Shown: positions 11,111-20,104 of the stretch, piece by piece
Layout: each line of letters starts with the position of its first letter
How positions within the stretch are numbered: the stretch's first letter is position 1
Assembly: GCA_015484905.1 (NCBI GenBank)
Contig: WFUN01000120.1
Span: 1-34,822 of the forward strand
DNA from: Hydrogenimonas sp.
GTDB taxonomy: Bacteria; Campylobacterota; Campylobacteria; Campylobacterales; Hydrogenimonadaceae
Reading direction: 5' to 3'
DNA length: 34,822 nt
The notes under the pieces: model-generated
Database searches by the model: none
What the model saw: only the letters and a program-made list of their open reading frames with translations
What the model was told of the DNA's origin: nothing
Position numbers and translations under genes: made by a program

Positions 11111-12246
11111 AACACAATATGAAACCGGTATGGCTCTATCTGGAGAATGGACTCTTTTTTGAAGCCAGAAGTTTTGGAGCGGAAGGCACCGCAGTAGGTG
11201 AGATAGTGTTCAATACTTCTATGACCGGATATCAAGAGATCATTACGGACCCTAGCTATGCCGGACAGTTTGTCACTTTTACGATGCCCGAAATTGGAAA
11301 CGTCGGTTGCAACAGAGAGGATATGGAATCTTCCGGCGCATGGTGCAAGGGTATTATAGTGAGACAGTATCAGAATGAACCTTCCAATTTCAGGAGTGAA
11401 GAGCCTCTGCATGAGCTGCTTAGACGTTATGGCATCATAGGGATTTGCGAGACGGATACCCGTTTTTTGACGAAAGTGCTGCGCGAAGAGGGGGCGATGA
11501 TGATGATCGCTTCGACCGAGACAAGCGATAAAACGCAACTCGCGAAGCTTCTTTTTGATGCTCCGCATATAAGTGAGATAAACTATATCGAAGCTGTAAG
11601 TACAAAAGAGAGATATGTGCACAAAACGGGTGCCTATGATGCAGTACATTATCGTTACAAGGAAGCTCCAAAACCGAAAGCGAAAGTGGTTGCAATCGAT
11701 TTTGGTATCAAAAGAAATATTTTAAACGAGCTTTCGCAAGCCGGTATGCAGGTGGAGGTGGTGCCTAACAGTATCGATGCCGACGAGCTTATCGACCGCT
11801 ATAAAAGCAAAGAGATAGATGGCGTCTTTTTGTCCAATGGTCCCGGGGATCCCTTGATCCTTGTAAATGAGCAGCGGATGATAGCAAAGCTGATGGACGC
11901 CAAAGTGCCCATGTTTGGCATCTGTCTGGGGCATCAGCTTCTCTCAATAGCGAGCGGCTTCAAGACTTACAAATTGAAATTTGGACACCATGGCGGGAAT
12001 CACCCTGTCAAAAACTTCTCAAGCGGAGCAGTCGAAATAACAGCTCAGAATCACAACTACAATGTACCGGAAGAGATTCGCGAAATTGCTGAGGTGACAC
12101 ATATAAATCTTTTCGACAACACAATCGAGGGTTTGAGGTACAAAAATGTACCGGTGATTTCGGTGCAACACCATCCGGAAGCTTCTCCAGGGCCGCATGA
12201 GAGTCGTTATATCTTCTCTGAATTTCTAAAAATGGTAGAACGCTGA
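11107..12246 (+). CDS. carA: Carbamoyl-phosphate synthase small (glutaminase) subunit
   Basis: LYLENGLFFEARSFGAEGTAVGEIVFNTSMTGYQEIITDPSYAGQ...FLSNGPGDP...MFGICLGHQLLSIASG...VQHHPEASPGPHES. Confidence 0.96.
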   Translation: MKHNMKPVWLYLENGLFFEARSFGAEGTAVGEIVFNTSMTGYQEIITDPSYAGQFVTFTMPEIGNVGCNREDMESSGAWCKGIIVRQYQNEPSNFRSEEPLHELLRRYGIIGICETDTRFLTKVLREEGAMMMIASTETSDKTQLAKLLFDAPHISEINYIEAVSTKERYVHKTGAYDAVHYRYKEAPKPKAKVVAIDFGIKRNILNELSQAGMQVEVVPNSIDADELIDRYKSKEIDGVFLSNGPGDPLILVNEQRMIAKLMDAKVPMFGICLGHQLLSIASGFKTYKLKFGHHGGNHPVKNFSSGAVEITAQNHNYNVPEEIREIAEVTHINLFDNTIEGLRYKNVPVISVQHHPEASPGPHESRYIFSEFLKMVER

Positions 12247-12275
12247 TACTCTGTTTTGTGAAGAAACAGGGTATC
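12245..12275 (+). terminator. Candidate hairpin/terminator downstream of carA
   Basis: gatactctgttt-tgtgaag-aaacagggtatc: 12-bp stem with one T-G wobble, but only a weak, displaced T-tract (catttttaag). Confidence 0.45.
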
Positions 12276-12525
12276 TGTCAATATCATTTTTAAGTCTGCA
12301 TCTTTTCTGCTCTATTGGCTGGAGCGGTAATAAGTTCCAAATTTTCCGCTTCTTCGAAAAGAGACTTTGGTGGCAAAGATTTCTCAGTTCACGTTTAATC
12401 ATATCTTGGTTGAAAAATTAATTAAAAGTTAACAGATTTTAAGCCTATCTTCATAAAAATGTCACTATGATGTCATTGTCTTACTCTCCAGCGAGTGTCG
12501 AGAGAAAAATATTAAGGAGGTTTGC

Positions 12526-13989
12526 ATGGTAAATGCAGCAATGGAATACGACTATACCGTATCCAAATGGTTTGCTTATCTGTCAATCATTTTTGGAATC
12601 ATCGGAATGGTCGTTGGTGTCCTCATTGCTTTTCAGATGGCATATCCCGAGCTGAATAATCTGTTTGGACAGTATGGTACATTCAGCCGCCTGAGGCCTA
12701 TTCATACCAATGTTGTAGCTTTTGGATTTACACTGAGCGGAATATGGGCCGCTTTCTATTACATATCTCAAAGAGTCCTGAAAGTCTCTATCAGAGAAAA
12801 TTCGGTAGTGCATGGAATCGCGAAACTGCACTTTTTTCTTTATGTTATTCTGGCTGCAGGTCTTGTTGTTTCGCTTCTGCTTGGAATTACAACATCCAAA
12901 GAGTATGCAGAGATGGAGTGGCCGCTCGATATTTTGACAGTTGTTGTATGGATTCTTTTCGGTCTTGCGCTTTTCGGACTGATCGGTATGCGCCGCGAAA
13001 AGACTCTTTATATATCGATGTGGTATTTCATAGCTTTTTTTCTTGGCGTCGCAATGCTCTATCTTTTCAACAATATGGAGGTTCCTACATACTTTGTAAC
13101 AGGGATGGGCAAATGGTATCACTCCGTTTCAATGTATGCAGGCACAAATGACGCTCTGGTACAGTGGTGGTATGGGCATAATGCGGTAGCATTTGTCTTC
13201 ACTGTGCCAATTGTTGCGATGATATACTATTTTCTACCCAAAGAGTCCGGACAGCCGGTATACTCCTATAAGCTCTCATTACTCTCATTCTGGGGATTGA
13301 TGTTTGTATATCTTTGGGCTGGCGGACACCACCTTATCTACTCTACTGTTCCTGATTGGATGCAAACGATGGGATCGATATTTTCCGTAATCCTCATACT
13401 CCCGTCCTGGGGTTCCGCAATCAATATGTTGTTGACTATGAAAGGGGAGTGGAACCAGCTTAAAGAGTCTCCTTTGATTAAGTTTATGGTTCTCGCATCG
13501 ACTTTTTATATGCTTTCGACACTCGAAGGTCCTATCCAGGCAATAAAATCTGTCAACGCTCTTGCGCACTTTACAGACTGGATCATAGGACATGTCCATG
13601 ACGGAACACTTGGCTGGGTTGCCTTTATGATCATTGCTGCGACGCTTCATATGGCCCCACGCTACTACAAGCGTGAAATATACAGCAAAAAGCTTATGGA
13701 GATGCAGTTCTGGCTTCAGACTACAGGGATAGTTCTCTATTTCTCCAGTATGTGGATTGCAGGAATCACACAGGGAATGATGTGGCGGGCTGTAGACCAG
13801 TACGGCAATCTTGCATATTCGTTCATAGATACGGTTACGGTTCTTCATCCATACTATACTATTCGTGCAATAGGTGGTCTGCTGTTTGTTATAGGTCTGT
13901 TTATGTGGGCCTACAATTATGTAAAAACGATGCAAAGCGGCAAGATTCTTGAAAAAGAACCGGCATTCGCTTCGCCTATGGGCGCGTAA
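12526..13989 (+). CDS. ccoN: cbb3-type cytochrome c oxidase subunit I
   Basis: 487 aa multi-TM; LRPIHTNVVAFGFTLSGIWAAFYYISQR; WWYGHNAVAFVFTVPIVAMIYYFLPKESGQPVYSYKLSLLSFWGLMFVYLWAGGHHLIYSTVPDW; aaggagg upstream of the ATG. Confidence 0.97.
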   Translation: MVNAAMEYDYTVSKWFAYLSIIFGIIGMVVGVLIAFQMAYPELNNLFGQYGTFSRLRPIHTNVVAFGFTLSGIWAAFYYISQRVLKVSIRENSVVHGIAKLHFFLYVILAAGLVVSLLLGITTSKEYAEMEWPLDILTVVVWILFGLALFGLIGMRREKTLYISMWYFIAFFLGVAMLYLFNNMEVPTYFVTGMGKWYHSVSMYAGTNDALVQWWYGHNAVAFVFTVPIVAMIYYFLPKESGQPVYSYKLSLLSFWGLMFVYLWAGGHHLIYSTVPDWMQTMGSIFSVILILPSWGSAINMLLTMKGEWNQLKESPLIKFMVLASTFYMLSTLEGPIQAIKSVNALAHFTDWIIGHVHDGTLGWVAFMIIAATLHMAPRYYKREIYSKKLMEMQFWLQTTGIVLYFSSMWIAGITQGMMWRAVDQYGNLAYSFIDTVTVLHPYYTIRAIGGLLFVIGLFMWAYNYVKTMQSGKILEKEPAFASPMGA

Positions 13990-14000
13990 GGAGGTAAAAG

Positions 14001-14666
14001 ATGTTTCATTGGCTGGAAAAAAGACCGTTTTTCTTCGCAGTAGGGGTATTTCTTGTCATAGCCTTTGCGGGATTGATAGAGATCATACCCGATTTTGCAC
14101 AGGCTTCAAGACCAGTAGTAGGTACCAAGCCTTATACGGTACTTCAGCTCGCGGGCCGTCATGTGTATATCAAAGACAGCTGCAACGCCTGTCATTCACA
14201 GCTCATACGCCCGTTCAAATCCGAGACCGACCGCTACGGTCCATACAGCCTGAGTGGAGAGTATGCATATGACAGACCGTTTCTATGGGGTTCCAAAAGA
14301 ACCGGTCCGGACCTTATGAGAGTAGGAGAGTACCGTACTACAGATTGGCATGAAAATCATATGTGGGAGCCATCCTCCGTCGTTCCCGGCTCCATCATGC
14401 CGGCATACAAGCATATGTTCACTCAAAATGCAGATATTGAGACCGCTTATGCGGAGGCTTTGACGGTGAAGAAGGTGTTCAATGTTCCTTATGACAAGCC
14501 GGGTATGCCAAAACTGGGAGAGTGGGAAGAGGCCAAAAAACAGGCGATGGAAGAGGCCAGGAAGATTGCAAGTGAAATGAAAAACCAGGATGTAAAAGAT
14601 GCAGTGGCAAATGGGGAAATTCCGGAGATAGTTGCTCTGATCGCATATCTCAACAGCTTGCGCTGA
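14001..14666 (+). CDS. ccoO: cbb3-type cytochrome c oxidase subunit II (mono-haem)
   Basis: Single N-terminal TM helix; RHVYIKDSCNACHSQLIRPFKSETDRYGPYSLSGEYAYDRPFLWGSKRTGPDLMRVG. Confidence 0.96.
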   Translation: MFHWLEKRPFFFAVGVFLVIAFAGLIEIIPDFAQASRPVVGTKPYTVLQLAGRHVYIKDSCNACHSQLIRPFKSETDRYGPYSLSGEYAYDRPFLWGSKRTGPDLMRVGEYRTTDWHENHMWEPSSVVPGSIMPAYKHMFTQNADIETAYAEALTVKKVFNVPYDKPGMPKLGEWEEAKKQAMEEARKIASEMKNQDVKDAVANGEIPEIVALIAYLNSLR

Positions 14667-14678
14667 GTCGGGGCTGAT

Positions 14679-14891
14679 ATGGAAAATATAAGAGAGCTGC
14701 AAGCTTATGCATACTTTTTCTTCACTCTTTTTCTGGTGGTGATACTATATTCATATATAGTGCATCTCTACCGCTCAGAGAAAAAGGGGACAAGAGACTA
14801 TGAACAGTATGGAAAGCTGGCTTTGGATGACGAACTCGACTCAAAGCCTATAGAGCCGCAGGAAACGAAAGAAAATAAGGAGCAAAAATGA
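14679..14891 (+). CDS. ccoQ: cbb3 oxidase CcoQ-like small subunit
   Basis: 70 aa, single TM, position between ccoO and ccoP; YFFFTLFLVVILYSYIVHLYRSEKKGTRDYEQYGKLALDDE. Confidence 0.85.
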   Translation: MENIRELQAYAYFFFTLFLVVILYSYIVHLYRSEKKGTRDYEQYGKLALDDELDSKPIEPQETKENKEQK

Positions 14892-15706
14892 ATTGGTTAA
14901 GTGATAATATAAATCTGCTGGCCCTTATCGCCGCAGTTGTTATCGTAGTCTTGACTGTTTTGGTTGCCGGCAAATATATAAAACAGATGAAGACAGACAG
15001 GTCGACAGGGGAGCTTGCCAAAGAGAACTGGGATGGAATAGGCGAATACAAGAATGAGCTTCCGTCCGGTTGGGCATATACCTTTTTGGGCGCCATGATA
15101 TGGGGATTGTGGTATTTTGCAATCGGTTATCCTGTAAACGGATATTCTCAGATTGGCGAATATAATGAGGAGGTTGCTGTACATACGAAGATGTTCGAAA
15201 GCAAATGGGCAAATGCAGACAGACAGACACTCCAGGAGATGGGAGAAGGCATATATCTTGTGCAGTGTGCACCATGCCACGGTATTGCGGGAGACGGAAT
15301 GGATGCAAAAGCGGCCGACTTGACGGTATGGGGCTCTGCTGCCGGTGTGCTTGATACCATAAAAAATGGATCAAAAGGGCTCGGATATCCGATGGGCGAG
15401 ATGCCTGCCGGGTTGCTTGATGGCGATAGTGCAAAAAGAGTGGCTTCATATGTTGCAAATGGTATGAAAGGCGAGAAGCCGGCCGAATTTGCCGCTTGTG
15501 CCGGTTGTCATGGAGTAGACGGCAAAGGAATGGGTGGAATGGCTCCGGACCTTACCAAATATGGGACACCCTCGTTTGTCGCAGACGTTTTGAACAGGGG
15601 TAAAAAAGGGTATATCGGGACGATGGTCAGCTTCAAAGGTAGACTTACTCCGATACAGGAGAAAGCAGTCGGAACATATATTCTAAGCCTTTCACGCGGC
15701 GAATAA
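14888..15706 (+). CDS. ccoP: cbb3-type cytochrome c oxidase subunit III (di-haem)
   Basis: 272 aa; two CXXCH motifs (CAPCHGIAGDG, CAGCHGVDGKG); N-terminal WDGIGEYKNELPSGW...GWWYFAIGYPV-like region. Confidence 0.95.
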   Translation: MNWLSDNINLLALIAAVVIVVLTVLVAGKYIKQMKTDRSTGELAKENWDGIGEYKNELPSGWAYTFLGAMIWGLWYFAIGYPVNGYSQIGEYNEEVAVHTKMFESKWANADRQTLQEMGEGIYLVQCAPCHGIAGDGMDAKAADLTVWGSAAGVLDTIKNGSKGLGYPMGEMPAGLLDGDSAKRVASYVANGMKGEKPAEFAACAGCHGVDGKGMGGMAPDLTKYGTPSFVADVLNRGKKGYIGTMVSFKGRLTPIQEKAVGTYILSLSRGE

Positions 15707-15716
15707 GGAGTAAAAT

Positions 15717-15977
15717 ATGGAAAAACAGGGAAGCGCATTCGGAATAGACGGAATAGGCGGTATGCTTATTGCCACCGTACTTTTGCTGACAATTTTGGGT
15801 GGCCTTACAGTGGCCGCGCTCAAAACACAGCAGGCAACGGCTCAACAGTCTTATGAGATTGTCAATAAAGAGATGATCAAAAGTATAGGACCCAATCTGT
15901 CCAATGAGACTCATGTAATCATACATGGTGAGCCGGTCGGAGGTGACACTTTACATAAATACAGATTTGAAAAGTAA
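15717..15977 (+). CDS. DUF4006-like small membrane protein
   Basis: 86 aa; FGIDGIGGMLIATVLLLTILGGLTVAALKTQQ; between ccoP and ccoG, as recalled for Campylobacterota cco loci. Confidence 0.7.
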   Translation: MEKQGSAFGIDGIGGMLIATVLLLTILGGLTVAALKTQQATAQQSYEIVNKEMIKSIGPNLSNETHVIIHGEPVGGDTLHKYRFEK

Positions 15978-15988
15978 AGTGTAACGAG

Positions 15989-17434
15989 ATGGGGGACGCA
16001 CCTAAAAAAAGCCATATCCGTGATTATCTTAAAGGGTGGATTCCATATAGAATAAAAAGATACAGATTATATGTGATTATCACGATACTGGCTCTGGTGC
16101 TGCCTTTTGTCAAAATAAACGGCAATCACTTTTTTCTCCTGAACTTCGACCATAAACAGTTGCATTTTCTTTTCATACGGTTTGATATGCAGGAGCTTTA
16201 TCTAATGCCGTTTTTACTGATGCTCCTTTTTTTAGGGGTATTTTTTATGACCACACTTGGAGGTAGAGTCTGGTGTGGCTGGGCATGCCCTCAAACAATT
16301 TTTCGTGTCATATACAGAGATCTGTTCGAAACCAAATTGCTTGGATTGAGAAAAAGAGTAAATAACAAACAGCAAGAGCCCGACTGGAGCAGACCGCAGA
16401 ACAAAGCAAAAGAGATCGTCGCCATACTGCTGTGGTCAATTTTGGCACTGATTGCAGCAGCCAATTTTACCTGGTATTTTGTACCTCCGGAAGACTTTTT
16501 CAAATATATACAAAGTCCTGCGGAGCACCCAGTACTGTTTTGGTTTTGGCTCGGAATCGCTCTGTTTTTGATTGCAGATATGGTATGGCTGAAAGAGAAT
16601 TTCTGTATCTATATCTGTCCTTACAGCAGGGTTCAGTCGGTTATGTACGATGACGATACCATAATGGCTATATATGATGTACATAGAGGCGGACATATTT
16701 ACGATCATGAGGGACAGGATGCAAAAAAACTTGTATCCGACCGAAAAAGCCTGCTTGCAAAGGAACCGGAAGCGGAGTGTACTGTATGTGAAAGCTGTGT
16801 AAAGGTATGTCCGACCCACATTGATATACGACAGGGGATGCAGCTTGAGTGCATAAACTGTCTTGAGTGTGTGGATGCGTGCACCAAAGTGATGGGAGCA
16901 TTGGGCAAGCCGAGTCTGGTGCGTTGGTCGAGTCCAAAAGAGGTAGAAAAACGTGAAGGTCCTACCAGATATATCAGGCCTATCACCATGGCTTACGCGG
17001 GTGCTCTGTTTATAGTGGCAATCGCTCTGTTTATAACAGGAGTAAAGAAGGAGCATATGTTGCTTAACATAAACAAGACAGCGCAGCTTTACAGATTTAC
17101 CCGCGACGGAAAAATAGTCAACGATTATACTTTTTTGTTTCAAAATACTGATTCCAAAGATCATACATTTTATTTTGAAATAGTGGATAATCCAAAGATA
17201 AAAATCATAAGACCTGTAAGACCTTTCAAGCTTCAGGCACGGAAGAAGATAAAAAAGATAGTGCAACTCGAGGCTGTTGAGCCGTTGGCGAAAAATATCA
17301 GGAAGGATACGCCAATACCTGTAGTTGTAAAGGCTTATGCTACAGATGATCCAGATAAGATACATATAGAGAGAAAGACAGTTTTCGTCTATCCGAGATG
17401 GGATATTGTACAAAAAAGAGTCAAGACTGAGTAA
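15989..17434 (+). CDS. ccoG: Cytochrome c oxidase accessory protein CcoG (FixG/RdxA)
   Basis: GGRVWCGWACPQTIF, CIYICPYSRVQSVMYDDDT, double Cys cluster CTVCESCVKVCPTHIDIRQGMQLECINCLECVDAC, Ig-like C-terminal domain. Confidence 0.95.
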   Translation: MGDAPKKSHIRDYLKGWIPYRIKRYRLYVIITILALVLPFVKINGNHFFLLNFDHKQLHFLFIRFDMQELYLMPFLLMLLFLGVFFMTTLGGRVWCGWACPQTIFRVIYRDLFETKLLGLRKRVNNKQQEPDWSRPQNKAKEIVAILLWSILALIAAANFTWYFVPPEDFFKYIQSPAEHPVLFWFWLGIALFLIADMVWLKENFCIYICPYSRVQSVMYDDDTIMAIYDVHRGGHIYDHEGQDAKKLVSDRKSLLAKEPEAECTVCESCVKVCPTHIDIRQGMQLECINCLECVDACTKVMGALGKPSLVRWSSPKEVEKREGPTRYIRPITMAYAGALFIVAIALFITGVKKEHMLLNINKTAQLYRFTRDGKIVNDYTFLFQNTDSKDHTFYFEIVDNPKIKIIRPVRPFKLQARKKIKKIVQLEAVEPLAKNIRKDTPIPVVVKAYATDDPDKIHIERKTVFVYPRWDIVQKRVKTE

Positions 17435-17465
17435 AATGCTAAAATAACAAAATAAGGAGGTAGAA

Positions 17466-17567
17466 ATGATTCAGATAATGGATAAAGTGCTTGGTTGGGG
17501 AATGGTTGTGATGGCAATATACACGCTTTGGGCTGTAGTTACGGCAAATCACGCTTTTGTTGGCTGA
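17466..17567 (+). CDS. 33-aa single-TM small protein (candidate cbb3-associated subunit)
   Basis: aaggaggtagaaATG: MIQIMDKVLGWGMVVMAIYTLWAVVTANHAFVG*. Strong SD sequence, one hydrophobic helix, directly after ccoG; below the ORF-track length cutoff. Confidence 0.6.
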   Translation: MIQIMDKVLGWGMVVMAIYTLWAVVTANHAFVG

Positions 17568-17570
17568 GAA

Positions 17571-18209
17571 TTGACTCAAATTGTCAAAAAGAGAAGATCT
17601 GTCTTCTCTTTTTTGTTCCTCATTTTTTTTGCTGTGTTGGCACCTCTTCATGCGAAAGAGAACTTCGTTCTTGTCAATGATGGAATCATGCCATCCAAAG
17701 AGGTCGAGAAGCTTGAAGAGATGGGAAGAGAGCTTTATAAAAAGAGCGGAGTAGCCGTATTTGTAGCTGCCGCATCGGAATTAAACTCTACAAAGCCCGT
17801 AAATCTGCTGGAGTCCATTAAAGGTGGGTATCCCGATTTTATCCTTCTTTATCTATCGATCAAACCCAAAAGTGTCAATATTTTCGCTTCCGAAAATGCT
17901 AAAAATCTTATCGATATAGACCAGATACTCAGCCCGCTGCCGTGGCGTGGTACGATTAAACCGTTGATGAGCCCATCCATCAGTAAAAAGGATAGCGTCA
18001 AATATGAAGCTGCCATCTTCAATGGATACGCCGATATAGTCGACCAGGTTGCCAAAAGCAAAGGAGTAGAACTTGAATCCAGTATAGGCAGCGGTACAAA
18101 GGAGAGCTTCAGGTTCATTCGTCTGGTGTTTTACGGGATACTGCTATTTTTTCTAATGCAATATCTATACAAGAAATTTTCGAAGCCGGGGAAAAAAATT
18201 GCACGATAA
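17571..18209 (+). CDS. TPM-domain-like exported protein with C-terminal TM helix
   Basis: TTG start; signal peptide VFSFLFLIFFAVLAPLHA; FVLVNDGIMPSKEVEKLEEMGRELYKKSGVAVFVAAA resembles TPM domain N-termini; C-terminal TM FRFIRLVFYGILLFFLMQYLY. Confidence 0.55.
   Translation: MTQIVKKRRSVFSFLFLIFFAVLAPLHAKENFVLVNDGIMPSKEVEKLEEMGRELYKKSGVAVFVAAASELNSTKPVNLLESIKGGYPDFILLYLSIKPKSVNIFASENAKNLIDIDQILSPLPWRGTIKPLMSPSISKKDSVKYEAAIFNGYADIVDQVAKSKGVELESSIGSGTKESFRFIRLVFYGILLFFLMQYLYKKFSKPGKKIAR
17586..17614 (+). terminator. Intrinsic terminator-like hairpin inside the 5' end of the next ORF
   Basis: aaaaagagaaga-tctg-tcttctcttttttg: perfect 12-bp inverted repeat, 4-nt loop, ending in a T-run. Confidence 0.6.
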
Positions 18210-18690
18210 AAAAAAGGAGATAAACTACTGGCCATATACGATAGTGGGGATGATTCTTACAGTCGTAATGTTGTCGGCATGGACAATAAAAGTTACTATA
18301 AAAAATCCTGTACAGCTCGAAAACAGCTATATGATGAAATACCAGGATGTAGACGATAAAATCAATGAGATACTCGCGAAACAAAAAGCGTTTGATTCCA
18401 GGTATAGAGTTGTTTTTGACAAGAACCGCTTTTCAGCCGGACCCAATCGTATAAATATAACGATTCTGGATAAAAATGGCACTATTGTCAAGAAAGCAGA
18501 AGTAACTGCACTCGTTACACGGCCGGACAGTACAGGGTTTGATAAGAAACTGAAGAGATTCGATCTTGTAAACGGCAAGTATAGGAGCGAAGAGTTTGTG
18601 CTGAAAAAAAGAGGACGGTGGAATTTTGTTGTAAAAATAGAGATAGGAGATGATGTAGGGTTCAAGACCTATAAAACATTTATAAAATAA
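18199..18690 (+). CDS. FixH/CcoH-like membrane protein
   Basis: TTG start; single TM, then an Ig-like extracytoplasmic domain (YWPYTIVGMILTVVMLSAWTIKVTIKNPVQLENSYMMKYQDVDDKINEILAKQKAFD...); position in the cco locus. Confidence 0.65.
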   Translation: MHDKKKEINYWPYTIVGMILTVVMLSAWTIKVTIKNPVQLENSYMMKYQDVDDKINEILAKQKAFDSRYRVVFDKNRFSAGPNRINITILDKNGTIVKKAEVTALVTRPDSTGFDKKLKRFDLVNGKYRSEEFVLKKRGRWNFVVKIEIGDDVGFKTYKTFIK

Positions 18691-18831
18691 AAAATCTAGT
18701 GAACTGTTGTCAGGAGTGGATATTAGATTCGAAGAGAAGATACAAGCTTATAAAATACTGAAATTAAGCGTGGATTAATCAATATTACTCTACAATCGCT
18801 TCGTTCAAATCTTTTTAAAGGTAAAAATACC

Positions 18832-19263
18832 ATGAAAGTAACAAAGATGGTAAACAGCGCTCAGGTAGAGCGTGACTGGATCGTGCTTGATGCAGAAGGA
18901 AAAACATTCGGGCGCCTGGTTACGGAGATTGCAACCTACCTGCGCGGTAAACACAAACCATATTTTACCCCTCATGTCGATTGCGGAGATCATGTCGTTG
19001 TGATCAACGCATCCAAGGTGAAGTTTACCGGTGCAAACAAACTTGATGACAAGCAGTACCACAGACACAGTGGATATTTTGGAAGCGTCAAAAGTGAAAA
19101 ACTGGGTGAATTGATAGAGAAAAATCCGGAAAAACTTTTCAAACTTGCTACAAGAGGAATGTTGCCAAAGACGAAACTTGGACGTTCCATGCTCAAAAAA
19201 TTACGAGTATATGCAGGAAGTGAACATCCGCATACAGCCCAAGTGAAAGCAAAGGATAAATAA
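18832..19263 (+). CDS. rplM: 50S ribosomal protein L13
   Basis: [52 protein letters not shown]...[15 protein letters not shown]. Confidence 0.98.
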   Translation: MKVTKMVNSAQVERDWIVLDAEGKTFGRLVTEIATYLRGKHKPYFTPHVDCGDHVVVINASKVKFTGANKLDDKQYHRHSGYFGSVKSEKLGELIEKNPEKLFKLATRGMLPKTKLGRSMLKKLRVYAGSEHPHTAQVKAKDK

Positions 19264-19264
19264 T

Positions 19265-19654
19265 ATGGCAAATGTTTATGCAACTGGAAAACGTAAAAGC
19301 GCCGTAGCAAAAGTATGGCTCAGACCCGGCAGTGGAAAGATGACAATCAATGGAATGGGTCTGGATGAATGGCTCGGTGGACACGAGGCGATCAAAAGAA
19401 AGGTTATGCAGCCGTTGCTTTTGACCAAGCAGGAGGCAAGTGTAGATATTGTAGCCCAAACACTTGGCGGAGGATATTCGGCACAAGCAGATGCTCTGAA
19501 ACACGGAATTTCAAAGGCTCTTGTGGCGTTTGACGAAGAGTTTAGAAGAGTCCTAAAGCCAAACGGTCTGCTCACGAGAGACTCCCGTGTTGTAGAACGT
19601 AAAAAATATGGCAAACATAAAGCTCGCCGAAGTCCACAGTTCTCCAAACGTTAA
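19265..19654 (+). CDS. rpsI: 30S ribosomal protein S9
   Basis: [26 protein letters not shown]...[28 protein letters not shown]. Confidence 0.98.
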   Translation: MANVYATGKRKSAVAKVWLRPGSGKMTINGMGLDEWLGGHEAIKRKVMQPLLLTKQEASVDIVAQTLGGGYSAQADALKHGISKALVAFDEEFRRVLKPNGLLTRDSRVVERKKYGKHKARRSPQFSKR

Positions 19655-19669
19655 CAGTCCCACAGTTTC

Positions 19670-19692
19670 CCCGGGTCTTCCCGGGAGGGGAG
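19670..19692 (+). promoter_or_regulatory. GC-rich hairpin abutting the rhodanese gene SD
   Basis: cccggg-tctt-cccggg directly followed by aggggag and ATG at 19700. Confidence 0.4.
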
Positions 19693-19699
19693 ACAAACT

Positions 19700-20104
19700 A
19701 TGAAAAAAACTGTTCTTCTTTTTCTACTCTTTTCACTCTCTCTTGTTGCCGGTGTCAAAGATATCGATATTGATAAGTTAGAGAAGATGAAAAGAGAGGG
19801 TGTACCTCTAATCGATATCAGAACTCCATCTGAGTGGCGCGAAACAGGAATAATCGAAGGCAGCCATACCATTATGTTTTTCGACCGGTCCGGCAGATAC
19901 GATCTTAAATCCTTTTTGCAGAGCCTCTCAAGTCTTGGAATCGATAAAAACAGACCTTTCGTACTTATCTGCAGATCTGCAAACAGAACCAAAATAGTTG
20001 GAAACTTTCTTTCGGACAAAATGGGTTATAAATACGTATATGAACTTGAAGGCGGCATACTGAACTGGAAAAGACACGACAAACCGCTTGTTCCACCGTT
20101 GTGA
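19700..20104 (+). CDS. Exported rhodanese-like domain protein
   Basis: Signal peptide; VPLIDIRTPSEWRETGIIEGSHTIMFFD...RPFVLICRSANRTKIVGNFLSDKMGYKYVYELEGGILNW. Active-site loop CRSANRT. Confidence 0.9.
   Translation: MKKTVLLFLLFSLSLVAGVKDIDIDKLEKMKREGVPLIDIRTPSEWRETGIIEGSHTIMFFDRSGRYDLKSFLQSLSSLGIDKNRPFVLICRSANRTKIVGNFLSDKMGYKYVYELEGGILNWKRHDKPLVPPL

Noticed and set aside
12583-13122. 179-aa minus-strand ORF and others antisense to ccoN
   Set aside because: Shadow frames of a strongly supported membrane-protein gene.
16436-17413. 325-aa minus-strand ORF
   Set aside because: Antisense to ccoG with its conserved Fe-S motifs; composition rich in Tyr/Ser/Cys, as expected for a shadow frame.
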